Origin: Hordeum vulgare subsp. vulgare
Lineage: Eukaryota > Streptophyta > Magnoliopsida > Poales > Poaceae
Direction of reading: 5' to 3'
DNA length: 64,000 nucleotides
NCBI RefSeq assembly: GCF_904849725.1
Contig: NC_058518.1
Location: forward strand, 395,423,581-395,487,580
Shown: positions 42,066-53,820 of the stretch, piece after piece
Position numbering within the stretch: the stretch's first letter is position 1
Layout: every line of letters starts with the position of its first letter
The notes under the pieces: generated by a model
The model's database searches: none
Told to the model about the DNA's origin: nothing
Seen by the model: only the letters and a program-made list of their open reading frames with translations
Translations under genes and position numbers: made by a program

Positions 42066-42964
42066 TCTTCTCTTCTCTTCGAGGGGGCGGAGAACTTATT
42101 GGAAAAGTGTCCAGGCCTTCCACAATTGTAACAATTTCGGTCACGACTAGATGAACGCTTCTCATCATATCTTGGGTTGGAGCTTCTCTCTTTGCCTCTA
42201 TTCTTGTAGAACTTGTTGAATTCGTTGACCATGAGGTTTATCTCTCCATTGGTAACAAGGTTGTCACTTGAGGTAGCGTGAGTGTCGCTTGAAGCTTTGT
42301 ATGCTCCACCTGACTTGTTGTTAAGCTCTTCCTTGTCCTTGAGTGACATTTCATGATCAACAATCCTTCCAGTGACTTTCGCAGGCTTGAGATCTTTGTA
42401 GTTTGGCATCATTTGGATCAATGTGAGCACGGTGTCATACTTTCCATCCAAGGCTCTTAAGATTTTCTTGATGATGAATTTGTCAGTCATCTCTTCGCTT
42501 CCTAAGCCTACAATCTCATTTGTGATGAGAGCGCACCTGGAGTACATTTTGGTGACTCCTTCACCATCCTTCATCTTGAACTTGTCAAGTTGAATTTGTA
42601 GCACATTCAACTTAGATTCGCTGACGGATTCGGTTCCTTCATGCATATCAACCGAAGTATCCCAAATTTCATTTGCATTCTCAAGATGGCTTATCTTGTT
42701 GAATTCTTTGGGGCATAAGCAGTTGAATAGAATGTCGCATGCTTGAGCGTTGTATTGCAACATCTTCAATTCCTCAGCGGTCACTTCAAGATCCGATTCC
42801 TTTCCATCACCAAAGATTTTACATGCAATTCCAACATGAACAACAACCCAAACGATGGGCTTATGTCCAAGAATATCCATTTTCATTTTGTGCTTCCAAC
42901 TAGCAAAGTTTGTACCATCAAAATATGGACCTCTACAGTGGTAATTTCCCTCACTAGACGCCAT
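42066..42964 (-). pseudogene. Gag N-terminal part of H (Copia), cut by EA
   Basis: About 300 residues from ATG 42964 to the EA insertion. The start MASSEGNYHCRGPYFDG and the segments YDTVLTLIQMMPNY and EFNKFYKNRGK are typical of plant Copia gag (UBN2/DUF4219-like). A CCHC zinc knuckle is at 278-291 (CYNCGRPGHFSNKF), but the last Cys is Phe, so zinc and RNA binding is probably lost. The frame on paper runs on to 41993, but those codons are EA LTR. The true continuation is at 10356 downwards. Confidence 0.82.
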
Positions 42965-43006
42965 ATTCTCCTAGGTTGTGAAATCAATGCAATGGAGATC
43001 AAATCA

Positions 43007-43015
43007 CTGATACCA
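43007..43015 (-). other. Primer-binding site of H, tRNA-iMet type
   Basis: Reverse-strand TGGTATCAG two bases after the LTR end, the usual primer site of Copia elements. Confidence 0.75.
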
Positions 43016-43017
43016 CT

Positions 43018-43225
43018 TGTAGGATCCGAAGTATATCTAGAGGGGGTGATTAGACTACTTGACCAAATAAAATCTAGCCTTTTGATTGTAAGTAGAGGCT
43101 AGGAAAGGGAATATCAAACGCAATGGGGACACGAAGATTTTTCCCATAGTTCCGATAGGTGGTGCTATCGTACGTCCATGCTGATGGAGACTTACACCCA
43201 CAAAGGGTAACGGTTGCGAGATTCC
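43018..43225 (-). repeat. 5' LTR of H, last 208 bases
   Basis: Ends CGGATCCTACA on the reverse strand next to the primer site. It is cut at 43226 by the EC LTR. The upstream part should lie beyond EC, outside what I can see. Confidence 0.65.
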
Positions 43226-43693
43226 TGATACGTCTACAATGTATCTATAATTTTTGATTGTTCAATACTGATATATTATGATTCCAGAATACTTTTGGGG
43301 TATTTATTTACCATTTTATATTATTTTTGAGCACTAACCTATTGACCCAATGCCTAGTGCCAATTATTGTTTTTTGCGTGTTTTTCACTTTTCAGGTTTT
43401 CCGTACCAAACAAAGTCTAATTGCCCTGAAATTTTTTTGGTGATTTTTTATGGACCGTAAGAAGATCAACGAGCATCGTAAGAAGGCTCGAGGCCTCACG
43501 AGGGGCCCACAAGACAACACGACGCGACCTAGGGGCGCCCTGATAGCTTGTGCCTCCCCCGTGGCCCTCCCGACTTTGTTCTTTGTTTATAAATTCTCAT
43601 CTACCCTATAAACACCACAGGGAGTCCCTAAACACTTCTTACACTGCCGCAAGTCTCTAATGTGGTGGGAGGCCATCTCGAGCTCTATTTTGG

Positions 43694-45513
43694 TGTTGGG
43701 GAACGTCGCATGGGAAACAAAAAATTCCCTACGCGCACAAAGACCTATCATGGTGATGTCCATCTACGAGAGGGAATATTCGATCTACGTACCCTTGTAG
43801 AGCGCACAGCAGAAGTGTTAGTGAACGTGGTTGATGTAGTGGAACGTCCTCACATCCCTCGATCCGCCCCGTGAACCGTCCCGCGATCATTCCCACGATC
43901 TAGTACCGAACGGACGGCACCTCCGCGTTCAGCACACGTACAGCTCGACGATGATCTCGGCCTTCTTGATCCAGCAAGAGAGACGGAGAGGTAGATGAGT
44001 TCTCCGGCAGCGTGACGGCGCTCAGGAGGTTGGTGGTGATCTAATCTCAGCAGGGCTCTGCTCGAGCTCCGCAGAAACGCGATCTAGAGGCAAAACCGTG
44101 GAGATATGTGGTCGGTCTGCCGTGGCAAAGTTGTCTCAAATCAGCCCTAAAACCTCCGTATATATAGGGGGAAGAGGGGGAGCCTTGCCTTGGGGTCCAA
44201 GGACCCTCAAGGGCGCCGGCCGAGCCAAGGGGGGGAGTCCTCCCCTTCCAAACCGAATCCAACTAGGTTTGGAAGGAGGAGTCCTTCCCCCTTTTCCCAC
44301 CTCCTCTTTTTTTTTCCTTTTCTCTTTGATTTTCTTCCTATGGCGCATAGGGCCTTCTTGGTCTGTCCCACCAGCCACTAAGGGCGGGTGCGCTACCCCC
44401 AAGGCCTATGGGCTTCCCCGGGGTGGGTTGCCCCCCCCGGTGAACACCCGGAACCCATTCGTCATTCCCGGTACATTCCTGGTAACTCCGAAAACCTTCC
44501 GATAATCAAATGAGGTCATCCTATATATCAATCTTCGTTTCCGGACCATTCCGGAAACCCTCGTGACGTCCGTGATCTCATCCGGGACTCCGAACAACAT
44601 TCGGTAACCAACCATATAACTCAAATACGCATAAAACAACGTCGAACCTTAAGTGTGCAGACCCTGCGGGTTCGAGAACTATGTAGACATGACCCGAGAG
44701 ACTCCTCGGTCAATATCCAATAGCGGGACCTGGATGCCCATATTGGATCCCACATATTCTACAAAGATCTTATCGTTTGAACCTCAGTGCCAAGGATTCA
44801 TATAATCCCGTATGCTATTCCCTTTGTCCTTCGGTATGTTACTTGCCCGAGATTCGATCATCAGTATCCGCATACCTATTTCAATCTCGTTTACCGGCAA
44901 GTCTCTTTACTCGTTCCATAATACAAGATCCCGCAACTTACACTAAGTCACATTGCTTGCAAGACTTGTGTGTGATGTTGTATTACTGAGTGGGCCCCGA
45001 GATACCTCTCCATCACACGGAGTGACAAATCCCAGTCTCGATCCATACTAACTCAACGAACACCTTCGGAGATACCTGTAGAGCATCTTTATAGTCACCC
45101 AGTTATGTTGCGACGTTTGATACACACAAAGCACTCCTCCGGTGTCAGTGAGTTATATGATCTCATGGTCATAGGAACAAATACTTGACACGCAGAAAAT
45201 AGTAGCAACAAAATGACACGATCAATATGCTACGTCTATTAGTTTGGGTCTAGTCCATCACGTGATTCTCCTAATGACGTGATCCAGTTATCAAGCAACA
45301 ACACCTTGTTCATAATCAGAAGACCCTGACTATCCTTGATCAACTGGCTAGCCAACTAGAGGCTTGCTAGGGACAGTGTTTTGTCTATGTATCCACACAT
45401 GTATATAAGTCTTCATTCAATACAATTATAGCATGGATAATGAACGATTATCTTGATACAGGAATTATAATAATAATTGTATTTATTATTGCCTCTAGGG
45501 CATAATTCCAACA
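43694..45513 (-). repeat. 3' LTR of the Copia element (1820 bp)
   Basis: Plus strand reads TGTTGGGGAACGTCGC...CATAATTCCAACA. The TATA box is at CCGTATATATAGGGGG (reverse strand). Preceded on the reverse strand by the polypurine tract at 45514-45524. Confidence 0.95.
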
Positions 45514-45524
45514 GTCTCCCACTT
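45514..45524 (-). other. Polypurine tract of the Copia element
   Basis: Reverse-strand AAGTGGGAGAC next to the 3' LTR, typical of the BARE1 group. Confidence 0.8.
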
Positions 45525-45565
45525 GCACTAGAGTCAATAATCTAGCCCTCACATCATCATGCGAA

Positions 45566-45802
45566 TTACATTGTAATAAATCTAACACCCATAGAGTTCT
45601 GGTGTTGATCATGCTTTGCCCGTGGAAGAGGTTTAGTCAGCGGGTCTGCTACATTCAGATCCGTGTGCACTTTGCATATATTTACGTCCTCCCCTTCGAC
45701 GTAGTCGCGGATGAGGTTGAAGCGTCGTTTGATGTGTCTGGACTTCTTGTGAAACCGTGGTTGCTTTGCTAGGGCAATGGCACCCGTGTTGTCACAGAAC
45801 AA
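45566..45802 (-). pseudogene. RNase H C-terminal part of the Copia pol
   Basis: 78 residues: LFCDNTGAIALAKQPRFHKKSRHI-type sequence with the conserved Asp, followed by VADPLTKPLPRAKH, the usual end of BARE1-group pol. The first codon is not a real start; it continues the RT/RNase H frame at 45792-46850 after a frameshift. Confidence 0.85.
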
Positions 45803-46850
45803 GGTTATTGGATTCAGTGACGCTTTGCTTGGAACTGCACCAGCTTACCGCACCCCCATTAAGAATAAATACGTATCCCGTCTGCGACTTAGAGTCGTTC
45901 AGATCTGTGTCAAAGCTTGTATCGACGTGACCCTTTACGGCGAGCTCTTCGTCACCTCCATACACGAGAAACATCTCCTTAGTCCTTTTCAGGTACTTCA
46001 TGATATTCTTGACCGCCATCCAGTGATCCACTCCTGGATTACTCTGGGACCTGCCTGCCATACTTATGGCCAAGCTAACGTCCGGTCTAGTGCACAGCAT
46101 TGCATACATGATAGAACCTATGGCTGAAGCATAGGGGACGATGCTCATATGCTCTCTATCCTCATCAGTTGCTGGGCACTGAGTCTTACTCAATCTCGTA
46201 CCTTGTAAAACTGGCAAGAACCTTTTCTTGGACTGTTCCATTTTGAAACTCTTCAAAACTTTATCAAGGTATGTGCTTTGTGAAAGTCCTATCAGGCGTT
46301 TCGATCTATCCCTGTAGATCTTAATGCCTAGAATGTAAGCAGCTTCTCCTAGGTCCTTCATAGAGAAACTTTTATTCAAGTAATCCTTTATGCTCTCCAA
46401 AAACTCTACGTTGTTTCCAATCAGCAATATGTCATCCACATATAATATTAGAAATGTCACAGAGCTCCCACTCACTTTCTTGTAAATACAAGATTCTCCA
46501 ACCACTTGTATAAACCCAAATGCTTTGATCACCTCATCAAAGCGTTTGTTCCAACTCCGAGATGCTTGCACCAGCACATAAATGGATCGCTGGAGCTTGC
46601 ACACATTGTTAGCATTCTTAGGATCGACAAAACCTTCGGGTTGCATCATATACAACTCTTCCTTAAGGAAACCGTTAAGGAACGCCGTTTTGACATCCAT
46701 CTGCCAGATTTCATAATCGAAAAATGCAGCTATTGCTAACATGATTCTGACGGACTTAAGCATCGCTACGGGTGAGAATTTCTCATCGTAGTCAACTCCT
46801 TGAACTTGTGAAAAACCCTTTGCCACAAGTCGAGCTTTATAAACGGTCAC
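45792..46850 (-). pseudogene. Reverse transcriptase and RNase H start of the Copia pol
   Basis: 352 residues: YKARLVAKGFSQVQGVDY, WQMDVKTAFLNG (first catalytic Asp), QASRSWN and LILYVDDILLIGN with an intact YVDD catalytic pair, then SFSMKDLGEAAYILGIKI and SQTGYVFILNGGAVSW of the RNase H. A stop (near 46883) separates it from the upstream part. RT motifs are better kept here than in the F1 element, but the protein cannot be made in full. Confidence 0.88.
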
Positions 46851-46883
46851 ATTGCCGTCAGCGTCCGTCTTCTTCTTAAAGAT

Positions 46884-47735
46884 TCATTTGTTCCGAATAG
46901 CCTTGCGGCCCTCAGGTACTACTTCCAAAGTCCATACTTTGTTCTCATACATGGATCCTATCTCGGACTTCATGGCCTCTAGCCATTTGTTGGAATCTGG
47001 GCCCACCATTGCTTCTTCATAATTTGCAGGTTCATTGTTGTCTAACAACATGATTGACATGACGGGATTACCGTACCACTCTGGAGCAGCACGCGATCTC
47101 GTCGACCTACGAGGTCCGATAGAAACTTGATCTGGAGTTTCATGATCATCATCATTAACTTCCTCCTCAACCGGCGTCGCAATGACAAAGGTTTCCCCTT
47201 GCCTTGTGCCACCATCTAGAGGGATGAGAGGTTCGACAACCTCATCAAGTTCTATCTTCCTCCCACTCAATTCTCTCGAGAGACACTCCTTCTCGAGAAA
47301 AGCTCCATTTTTAGCAACAAACACTTTGCCCTCGGATTTGAGATAGAAGGTGTACCCAACTGTCTCTTTTGGGTAACCTATGAAGATGCACTTTTCCGCT
47401 TTGGATTCCAGCTTTTCAGGCTGAAGCTTTTTAACATAAGCATCACATCCCCAAACTTTAAGAAACAACAATTTTGGCCTTTTGCCATACCACAGTTCGT
47501 ATGGTGTCGTCTCAACGGATTTTGATGGTGCCCTATTTAAAGTGAATGCAGTTGTGTCTAATGCATAACCCCAAAATGATAATGGCAAATCGGTAAGAGA
47601 CATCATTGATCGCACCATCTCTAATAAAGTACGGTTACGACGTTCGGACACACCATTACGCTGTGGTGTTCCAGGCGGTGTCAACTGTGAAACAATTCCA
47701 CATTGTCTTAAGTGAGCACCAAACTCGAAACTCAA
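46884..47735 (-). pseudogene. Integrase second half and RT start of the Copia pol
   Basis: 283 residues: TPQRNGVSERRNRTLLEMVR holds the third catalytic residue (Glu) of integrase, followed by LNRAPSKSVETTPYELWYGKRP and VWGCDAYVKK. The last part (ANYEEAMVGPDSNKWLEAMKSEI) is the start of RT. The second catalytic Asp (SDRGGEY) lies just upstream in the gap to the preceding stop. The start codon is internal. Confidence 0.87.
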
Positions 47736-47801
47736 ATATTCACCCCCACGATCAGACCGTAGGAACTTGATCTTCTTGTTACGATGATTTTCAACTTCAC
47801 T

Positions 47802-48461
47802 CTAAAATTGCTTGAACTTTTCAAATGTTTCAGACTTGTGCTTCATTAAGTAGACATAACCATATCTACTCAAATCGTCAGTGAAGGTGAGAAAATAACG
47901 ATATCCGCCGCGTGCCTCTACGCTCATCGGACCGCACACATTGGTATGTATGATTTCCAACAACTCACTTGCACGCTCCATTGTTCCGGAGAACGGATTT
48001 TTAGTCATCTTGCCCATGAGGCATGGTTCGCACGTGTCAAGTGAATCAAAGTCAAGTGACTCCAAAAGTCCATCGGCATGGAGTTTCTTCATGCGCTTTA
48101 CACCAATATGACCTAAGCGGCAGTGCCACAAAAATATGGCGCTATCATTGTTAACTCTAACTCTTTTGGTCTCAATGTTATGTATGTGTGTATCACTATC
48201 AAGATTCAATATGAACAATCCTCTCACATTGGGTGCATGACCATAAAAGATGTTACTCATAGAAATAGAACAACCATTATTCTCTGACTTAAAAGAGTAA
48301 CCGTCTCGCAATAAACAAGATCCATATATAATGTTCATGCTCAACGCAGGCACTAAATAACAATGATTCAAGTTCATAACTAATCCTGATGGTAACTGAA
48401 GTGAAACTGTGCCGACGGCGATTGCATCAACCTTAGAACCATTTCCTACGCGCATCGTCAC
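47802..48461 (-). pseudogene. Pre-integrase and integrase first half of the Copia pol
   Basis: 219 residues covering the end of the protease region, the GAG_pre-integrase HHCC zinc finger (WHCRLGHIGVKRM, Cys pair in CEPCLMGK) and the start of the catalytic core. The first catalytic Asp, expected in IHTDVCGP, is Asn here (IIHTNVCGP). It ends with a stop after KFKQF. Confidence 0.87.
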
Positions 48462-48467
48462 TTCATC

Positions 48468-49091
48468 TTACGCCAGCCTTCGTCTATTCCGCAGTTCCTG
48501 TTTCGAGTTGCAAATATGAGCAACAGAACCGGTATCGAATACCCAGGCACTACTACGAGAGCCGGTTAAGTACACATCAATAACATGTATATCAAATATA
48601 CCTGATTTTTCCTTGGCCGCCTTCTTATCAGCCAGATACTTGGGGCAGTTGCGCTTCCAGTGACCCATACCCTTGCAATAGTAACACTCTGTTTCACGCT
48701 TAGGTCCAGCTTTGGGTTTCTTCGTCGGATTGGCAACAGGCTTGCCGCTCTTCTTTGAATTACCCTTCTTGCCTTTGCCGTTTCTCTTGAAACTAGTGGT
48801 CTTATTCACCATCAACACTTGATGCTCTTTACGGAGTTCAGACTCTACGACTTTCAGCATCGCAAACAACTCGCCGAGTGACTTGTTCATCCCTTGCATG
48901 TTGTAGTTCAACACAAAGCCTTTATAGCTTGGCGGCAGTGATTGAAGGATTCTGTCAGTGATAGCCTCTTGCGGGAGTTCAATCCCCAGCTCAGCTAGAT
49001 AGTTTGAGTACCCCAGACATTTTGAGCACATGTTCACTGACAGACGAGTTCTCCTCCATCTTGCAAGCATAGAATTTATCGAAGGTCTCAT
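48468..49091 (-). pseudogene. Gag C-terminal part and protease start of the Copia element
   Basis: In register from about 49020: ITDRILQSLPPSYKGFVLNY, a Lys-rich stretch, the zinc knuckle CYYCKGMGHWKRNC with all four ligands, and the protease motif WVFDTGSVAHICNS with its Asp. It ends with a stop just before 48461. The first about 20 residues of the open frame are out of register with the family. Confidence 0.86.
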
Positions 49092-49440
49092 ACCTCTCGA
49101 TCCGGGCGTTCTTCTGAAAGATGAACTTCAACTCCTGGAACATCTCAAATGCTCCATGATGCTCAAAGCGACGTTGAAGTCCCGGTTCTAAGCCATACAA
49201 GACTGCACATTGAACTACTGAGTAGTCATCCTTACGTGTTAACCAAGCGTTCTTAACATCCTGGTCAGCCGTAGCGGGTGGTTCATCTCCTAGCGCAGCA
49301 TTAAGGACACAATCCTTCTTCCCAGCTTGTAATATTAGCTTAATATTACGATCCCGGTCTACAAAGTTGCTTCCATCATCTTTCAACTTAGCTTTCTCTA
49401 GGAACGTATTAAAATTCAGGGTGACTGTCGCGTGAGCCAC
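48991..49440 (-). pseudogene. Gag N-terminal part of the Copia element
   Basis: 149 residues. The family start Met-Ala-His-Ala is present but the ATG has become GTG (reverse complement of CAC at 49438-49440). Core motifs are LKDDGSNFVDRDRNIKLIL and LEPGLQRRFEHHGAFEMFQEL. A frameshift near 49020 moves the rest into the frame at 48468-49091. Confidence 0.86.
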
Positions 49441-50681
49441 GATCTACAACACAAATATATTCAAAGTGGACTTAGACTATGTTCAAGATAATTAGAGTTT
49501 AACTTAATCAAATTACTCGCTAAACTCCCACTCAAAAAGTACATCTCTCTAGTCATTTGAGTGGTTCATGATCCACTTACACTAGCTCAAGTCCGATCAT
49601 CACGTGAGTTGAGTATAGTTTCAGTGGTAAGCATCCCTATGCTAATCATATCATCTATATGATTCAAGATCGACCTTTCGGTCTCATGTGTTCCGAGGCC
49701 ATGTCTGCACATGCTAGGATCGTCAAGCTTAACCCGAGTGTTCCGCGTGCGCAAATGTTTTGCACCCGTTGTATGTGAACGTTGAGTCTATCACACCCGA
49801 TCATCACGTGGTGTCTCGAAACGACGAACTGTAGCAACGGTGCACAGTCGGGGAGAACACAATTTCGTCTTGAAATTTTAGTGAGAGATCACCTCATAAT
49901 GCTACCGTCGTTCTAAGCAAAATAAGGTGCATAAAAGGATTAACATCACATGCAATTCACAAGTGACATGATATGACCATCATCACGTGCTCCTTGATCT
50001 CCATCACCAAAGCACCGGCACGATCTTCTTGTCACCGGCGCCACACCATGATCTCCATCAACGTGTCGCCATCGGGGTTGTCGTGCTACTCATGCTATTA
50101 CTACTAAAGCTACATCCTAGCAAAATAGTAAACGCATCTCCAAGCACAAACATTAGTTTAAAGACAACCATATGGCTCCAGCCGGTTGCCGTACCATCGA
50201 CGTGCAAGTCAATATTATCTATTACAACATGATCATCTCATACATCCAATATATCACATCACATCGTTGGTCATATCACATCACAAGCATACCCTGCAAA
50301 AACAAGTTAGACGTCCTCTAATTTTGTTGTTGCATGTTTTACGTGGTGACCATGGGTATCTAGTAGGATCGCATCTTACTTACGCAAACACCACAACGGA
50401 GATATATGAATTGCTATTTAACCTCATCCAAGGACCTCCTCGGTCAAATCCGATTCAACTAAAGTTGGAGAAACTGACACTTGCCAGTCATCTTTGAGCA
50501 ACGGGGTTACTCGTAGCGATGAAACCAGTCTCTCGTAAGCGTACGAGTAATGTCGATCCAAGCCGCTTCAATCCAACAATACCGCGGAATCAAGAAAAGA
50601 CTAAGGAGGGCAGCAAAACGCAAATCACCACCCACAAAAACTTTTGTGTTCTACTCGAGAAGACATCTATGCATGAACCTA
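49441..50681 (-). other. Untranslated leader of the Copia element
   Basis: 1.24 kb between primer site and gag. I see no supported gene; long leaders are normal for the BARE1 group. Frames at 49987-50497 run against the element and have no domain. Confidence 0.75.
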
Positions 50682-50694
50682 GCTCATGATGCCA
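50682..50694 (-). other. Primer-binding site of the Copia element, tRNA-iMet type, mutated
   Basis: Reverse-strand TGGCATCATGAGC one base after the LTR; the canonical site is TGGTATCAGAGC. Confidence 0.75.
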
Positions 50695-50695
50695 C

Positions 50696-52518
50696 TGTTG
50701 GGGAACGTCGCATGGGAAACAAAAAATTTCCTACGCGCACGAAGACCTATCATGGTGATGTCCATCTACGAGAGGGGATATTCGATCTACGTACCCTTGT
50801 AGATCACACAGCAGAAGCGTTAGTGAACGCGGTTGATGTAGTGGAACGTCCTCACGTCCCTCGATCCGCCCCGCGAACCGTCCCGCGATGAGTCCCACGA
50901 TCTAGTGCCGAACGGACAGCACCTCCGCGTTCAGCACACGTACAGCTCGACGATGATCTCGGCCTTCTTAATCCAGCAAGAGAGACGAAGAGGTAGATGA
51001 GTTCTCCGGCAGCGTGACGGCGCTCCGGAGGTTGGTGGTGATCTAATCTCAGCAGGGCTCCGCCCGAGCTCCGCAGAAACGCGATCTAGAGGCAAAACCG
51101 TGGAGATATGTGGTCGGGCTGCCGTGGCAAAGTTGTCTCAAATCAGCCCTAAAACCTCCGTATATATAGGGGGAAGAGGGGGAGCCTTGCCTTGGGGTCC
51201 AAGGACCCTCAAGGGGGTCGGCCGAGCCAAGGGGGAGTCCTCCCCTTCCAAACCGAATCCAACTAGGTTTGGAAGGAGGAGTCCTTCCCCCTTTTCCCAC
51301 CTCCTCTTTTTTTTCCTTTTCTCTTTGATTTTCTTCCTATGGCGCATAGGGCCTTCTTGGGCTGTCCCACCAGCCCACTAAGCGCTGGTGCGCCACCCCC
51401 AAGGCCTATGGGCTTCCCCGGGGTGGGTTGCCCCCCCCCCCCCCGGTGAACACCCGGAACCCATTCGTCATTCCCGGTACATTCCCGGTAACTCCGAAAA
51501 CCTTCCGGTAATCAAATGAGGTCATCCTATATATCAATCTTCGTTTCTGGACCATTCTGGAAACCCTCGTGACATCCGTGATCTCATCCGGGACTCCGAA
51601 CAACATTCGGTAACCAACCATATAACTCAAATACGCATAAAACAACGTCGAACCTTAAGTGTGCAGACCTTGCGGGTTCGAGAACTATGTAGACATGACC
51701 CGAGTGACTCCTCGGTCAATACCCAATAGCGGGACCTGGATGCCCATATTGGATCCCACATATTCTACGAAGATCTTATCGTTTGAACCTCAGTGCCAAG
51801 GATTCATATAATCCCGTATGTTATTCCCTTTGTCCTTCGGTATGTTACTTGCCCGATATTCGATCGTCAGTATCCGCATACCTATTTCAATCTCTTTTAC
51901 CGGCAAGTCTCTTTAATCGTTCCATAATACAAGATCCCGCAACTTACACTAAGTCACATTGCTTGCAAGGCTTGTGTGTGATGTTGTATTACCGAGTGGG
52001 CCCGAGATACCTCTCCGTCACACGGAGTGACAAATCCCAGTCTCGATCCATACTAACTCAATGAACACCTTCGGAGATACCTGTAGAGCATCTTTATAGT
52101 CACCTAGTTACGTTGCGACGTTTGATACACACAAAGCATTCCTCCGGTGTCAGTGAGTTATATGATCTCATGGTCATAGGAACAAATACTTGACACGCAG
52201 AAAATAGTAGCAACAAAATGACACGATCAATATGCTACGTCTATTAGTTTGGGTCTAGTCCATCACGTGATTCTCCTAATGATGTGATCCAGTTATCAAG
52301 CAACAACACCTTGTTCATAATCAGAAGAGCCATACTATCCTTGATCAACTCGCTAGCCAACTAGAGGCTTGCTAGGGACAGTGTTTTGTCTATGTATCCA
52401 CACATGTATATAAGTCTTCATTCAATACAATTATAGCATGGATAATGAACGATTATCTTGATACAGGAATTATAATAATAACTGTATTTATTATTTCCTC
52501 TAGGGCATAATTCCAACA
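50696..52518 (-). repeat. 5' LTR of the Copia element (1823 bp)
   Basis: Plus strand TGTTGGGGAACGTCGC...CATAATTCCAACA. It differs from the 3' LTR by scattered transitions and by a 14-base C run (51431-51444) where the 3' LTR has 8. Confidence 0.95.
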
Positions 52519-53604
52519 TTTGGCACCCTGTCGGAGGGGGTCGATCACGGAGGGCCTCTTCATCAAACTTGCTGCCCTCACATTGATGTGTGAATAATTC
52601 ACCACACACCTAAATGTCCATAGTCAGTACCTAGATGGCAATCTCTCTCTCTTTGATCTTCAATACAATGATCATCGCATCTTCGCTTTGATCCATATGA
52701 TGTAATTCATTTTGTGCGGTGCGTTTGTTGGGATCTGATGAATTGTAGGTTTATGTTCAGATTATCCATGATAAATATTTGAGTCTCCTCTGAATACTTA
52801 TATGCTTATGTGCATGATTATGATAGCTTCGTAATTCTCACCGCTCTGTTGAAATAGTTTGGCCAACTAGATCGATATTTATTCGGTGAGAAGGTGCATT
52901 GTGGTAGGTTCAATGCGGCGAATTTATATATCCCATTGACAGAAGGGGACAAGATACGTCTTTCTATTGTTGCTACTAAGGATAAAACGATGGGGTTCAT
53001 ATTGCTTGAGTTTACTTTGTCTATATCGTGTCATCATTCTCCATGCGTTACTCATTTTACTTAATGCTCTATATGCATGTTGGATAGGGGTCGATGAGTG
53101 GAGTAATAGTAATAAGTGCATGTAGGAGTCGGCATATTTGTATATGGTCGTGATGCATATATACACATGATCATTGCCGTGAATATCGCATAACTATCCG
53201 GTTTTTTGTCAATTTCCCAATAGTATTTTGTTCACCCAACGTATGTTATTTTTCATGAGAGATGCCATTAGGAAAATCTATGGCCCCGGGGTCTATTCAC
53301 AAAATATTGATAAAACCTTCATTACCTTGCTGCATTTACTTATTTTTACTTTATCTTACTATCTACAATTATCTACACACCTCACTTGCTTGCAAATAAC
53401 AAGACAAGAGGATTGACAACCCTCTTGACCGTGTTGGGTGCAAGTTGTTTGTTCTTCTGTGTGGAGCCGCTGAAGAAGGTTGTGGTTGATATTCCTATTG
53501 GTTCGATAAATCTTGGTTTCATAACTGAGGGAAATACTTATCCACATTGTGATGCGATAACCCGTTCCTCTTCACTAAAAACCCAATGCGCATCACAAGT
53601 ATCA

Positions 53605-53820
53605 TAACCAACTACCAAGTAACTCCATGCAATATTTCATCCACTTGTTCTCCTGTTATTTGCTGGTACATTTAGGTTGTCTCTTAAAAATAAAAAATAA
53701 AAAATATCTACCTTTGCTTGTCACTAGTTTGCATCTTTGCTCTCTAGTTTACTTTCCTAGCTATGCTATGTTTATCTTTGTCACACCAAAACATAAAATA
53801 AAATGCAAAGTTTGAGATAA
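53605..53820 (+). other. Leader of EC
   Basis: Between LTR end and ORF. The tRNA-Asp primer site seen in EA and EB is not found; it was probably deleted. I see nothing else in it. Confidence 0.5.

Larger units (their letters stand above)
6659..43225 (-). mobile_element. Host Copia element H, old, gag remnants only, split by EA
   Basis: Oldest layer visible. On the minus strand it shows part of a 5' LTR (43225 to 43018), a TGGTATCAG primer site, gag (42964 to 42066, continuing from 10356), a long region with no recognisable pol, a polypurine tract at 6970-6984 and the start of a 3' LTR (6969 to 6659). Element EA (10357-42060) sits inside the gag with TSD GTGAC (10352-10356 and 42061-42065). 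I see no protease, integrase or RT motifs, so pol was deleted or the family is non-autonomous. Confidence 0.75.
43694..52518 (-). mobile_element. Full-length BARE1/WIS/Angela-group Copia retrotransposon (8.8 kb)
   Basis: Complete element with TSD TTTGG (43689-43693 and 52519-52523) in the EC 5' LTR. On the minus strand: 5' LTR 52518-50696, primer site, 1.2-kb leader, gag, protease, integrase, RT, RNase H, polypurine tract, 3' LTR 45513-43694. The gene order (integrase before RT) is that of Copia. Many stops and shifts make it inactive. The LTRs differ at a few percent of sites in the parts I compared. Confidence 0.95.
43226..53604 (+). repeat. 5' LTR of EC, split by a Copia element
   Basis: Pieces 43226-43693 and 52519-about 53604. 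It starts TGATACGTCTACAATG and is related to but clearly diverged from the EA LTR (CTGAGGGAAATACTTA, AATAGTAGTAGATGC-type landmarks). The end is placed at ATCA near 53604 without support from a primer site, so it is uncertain by tens of bases. Confidence 0.75.

Noticed and set aside
51431..51444. C14 run (also 58011-58024) as a G-quadruplex or functional tract
   Set aside because: The tract length varies among LTR copies at the same place (8 in 44428-44436, 7 in the 16931 solo LTR), as expected for slippage or sequencing error in homopolymers.
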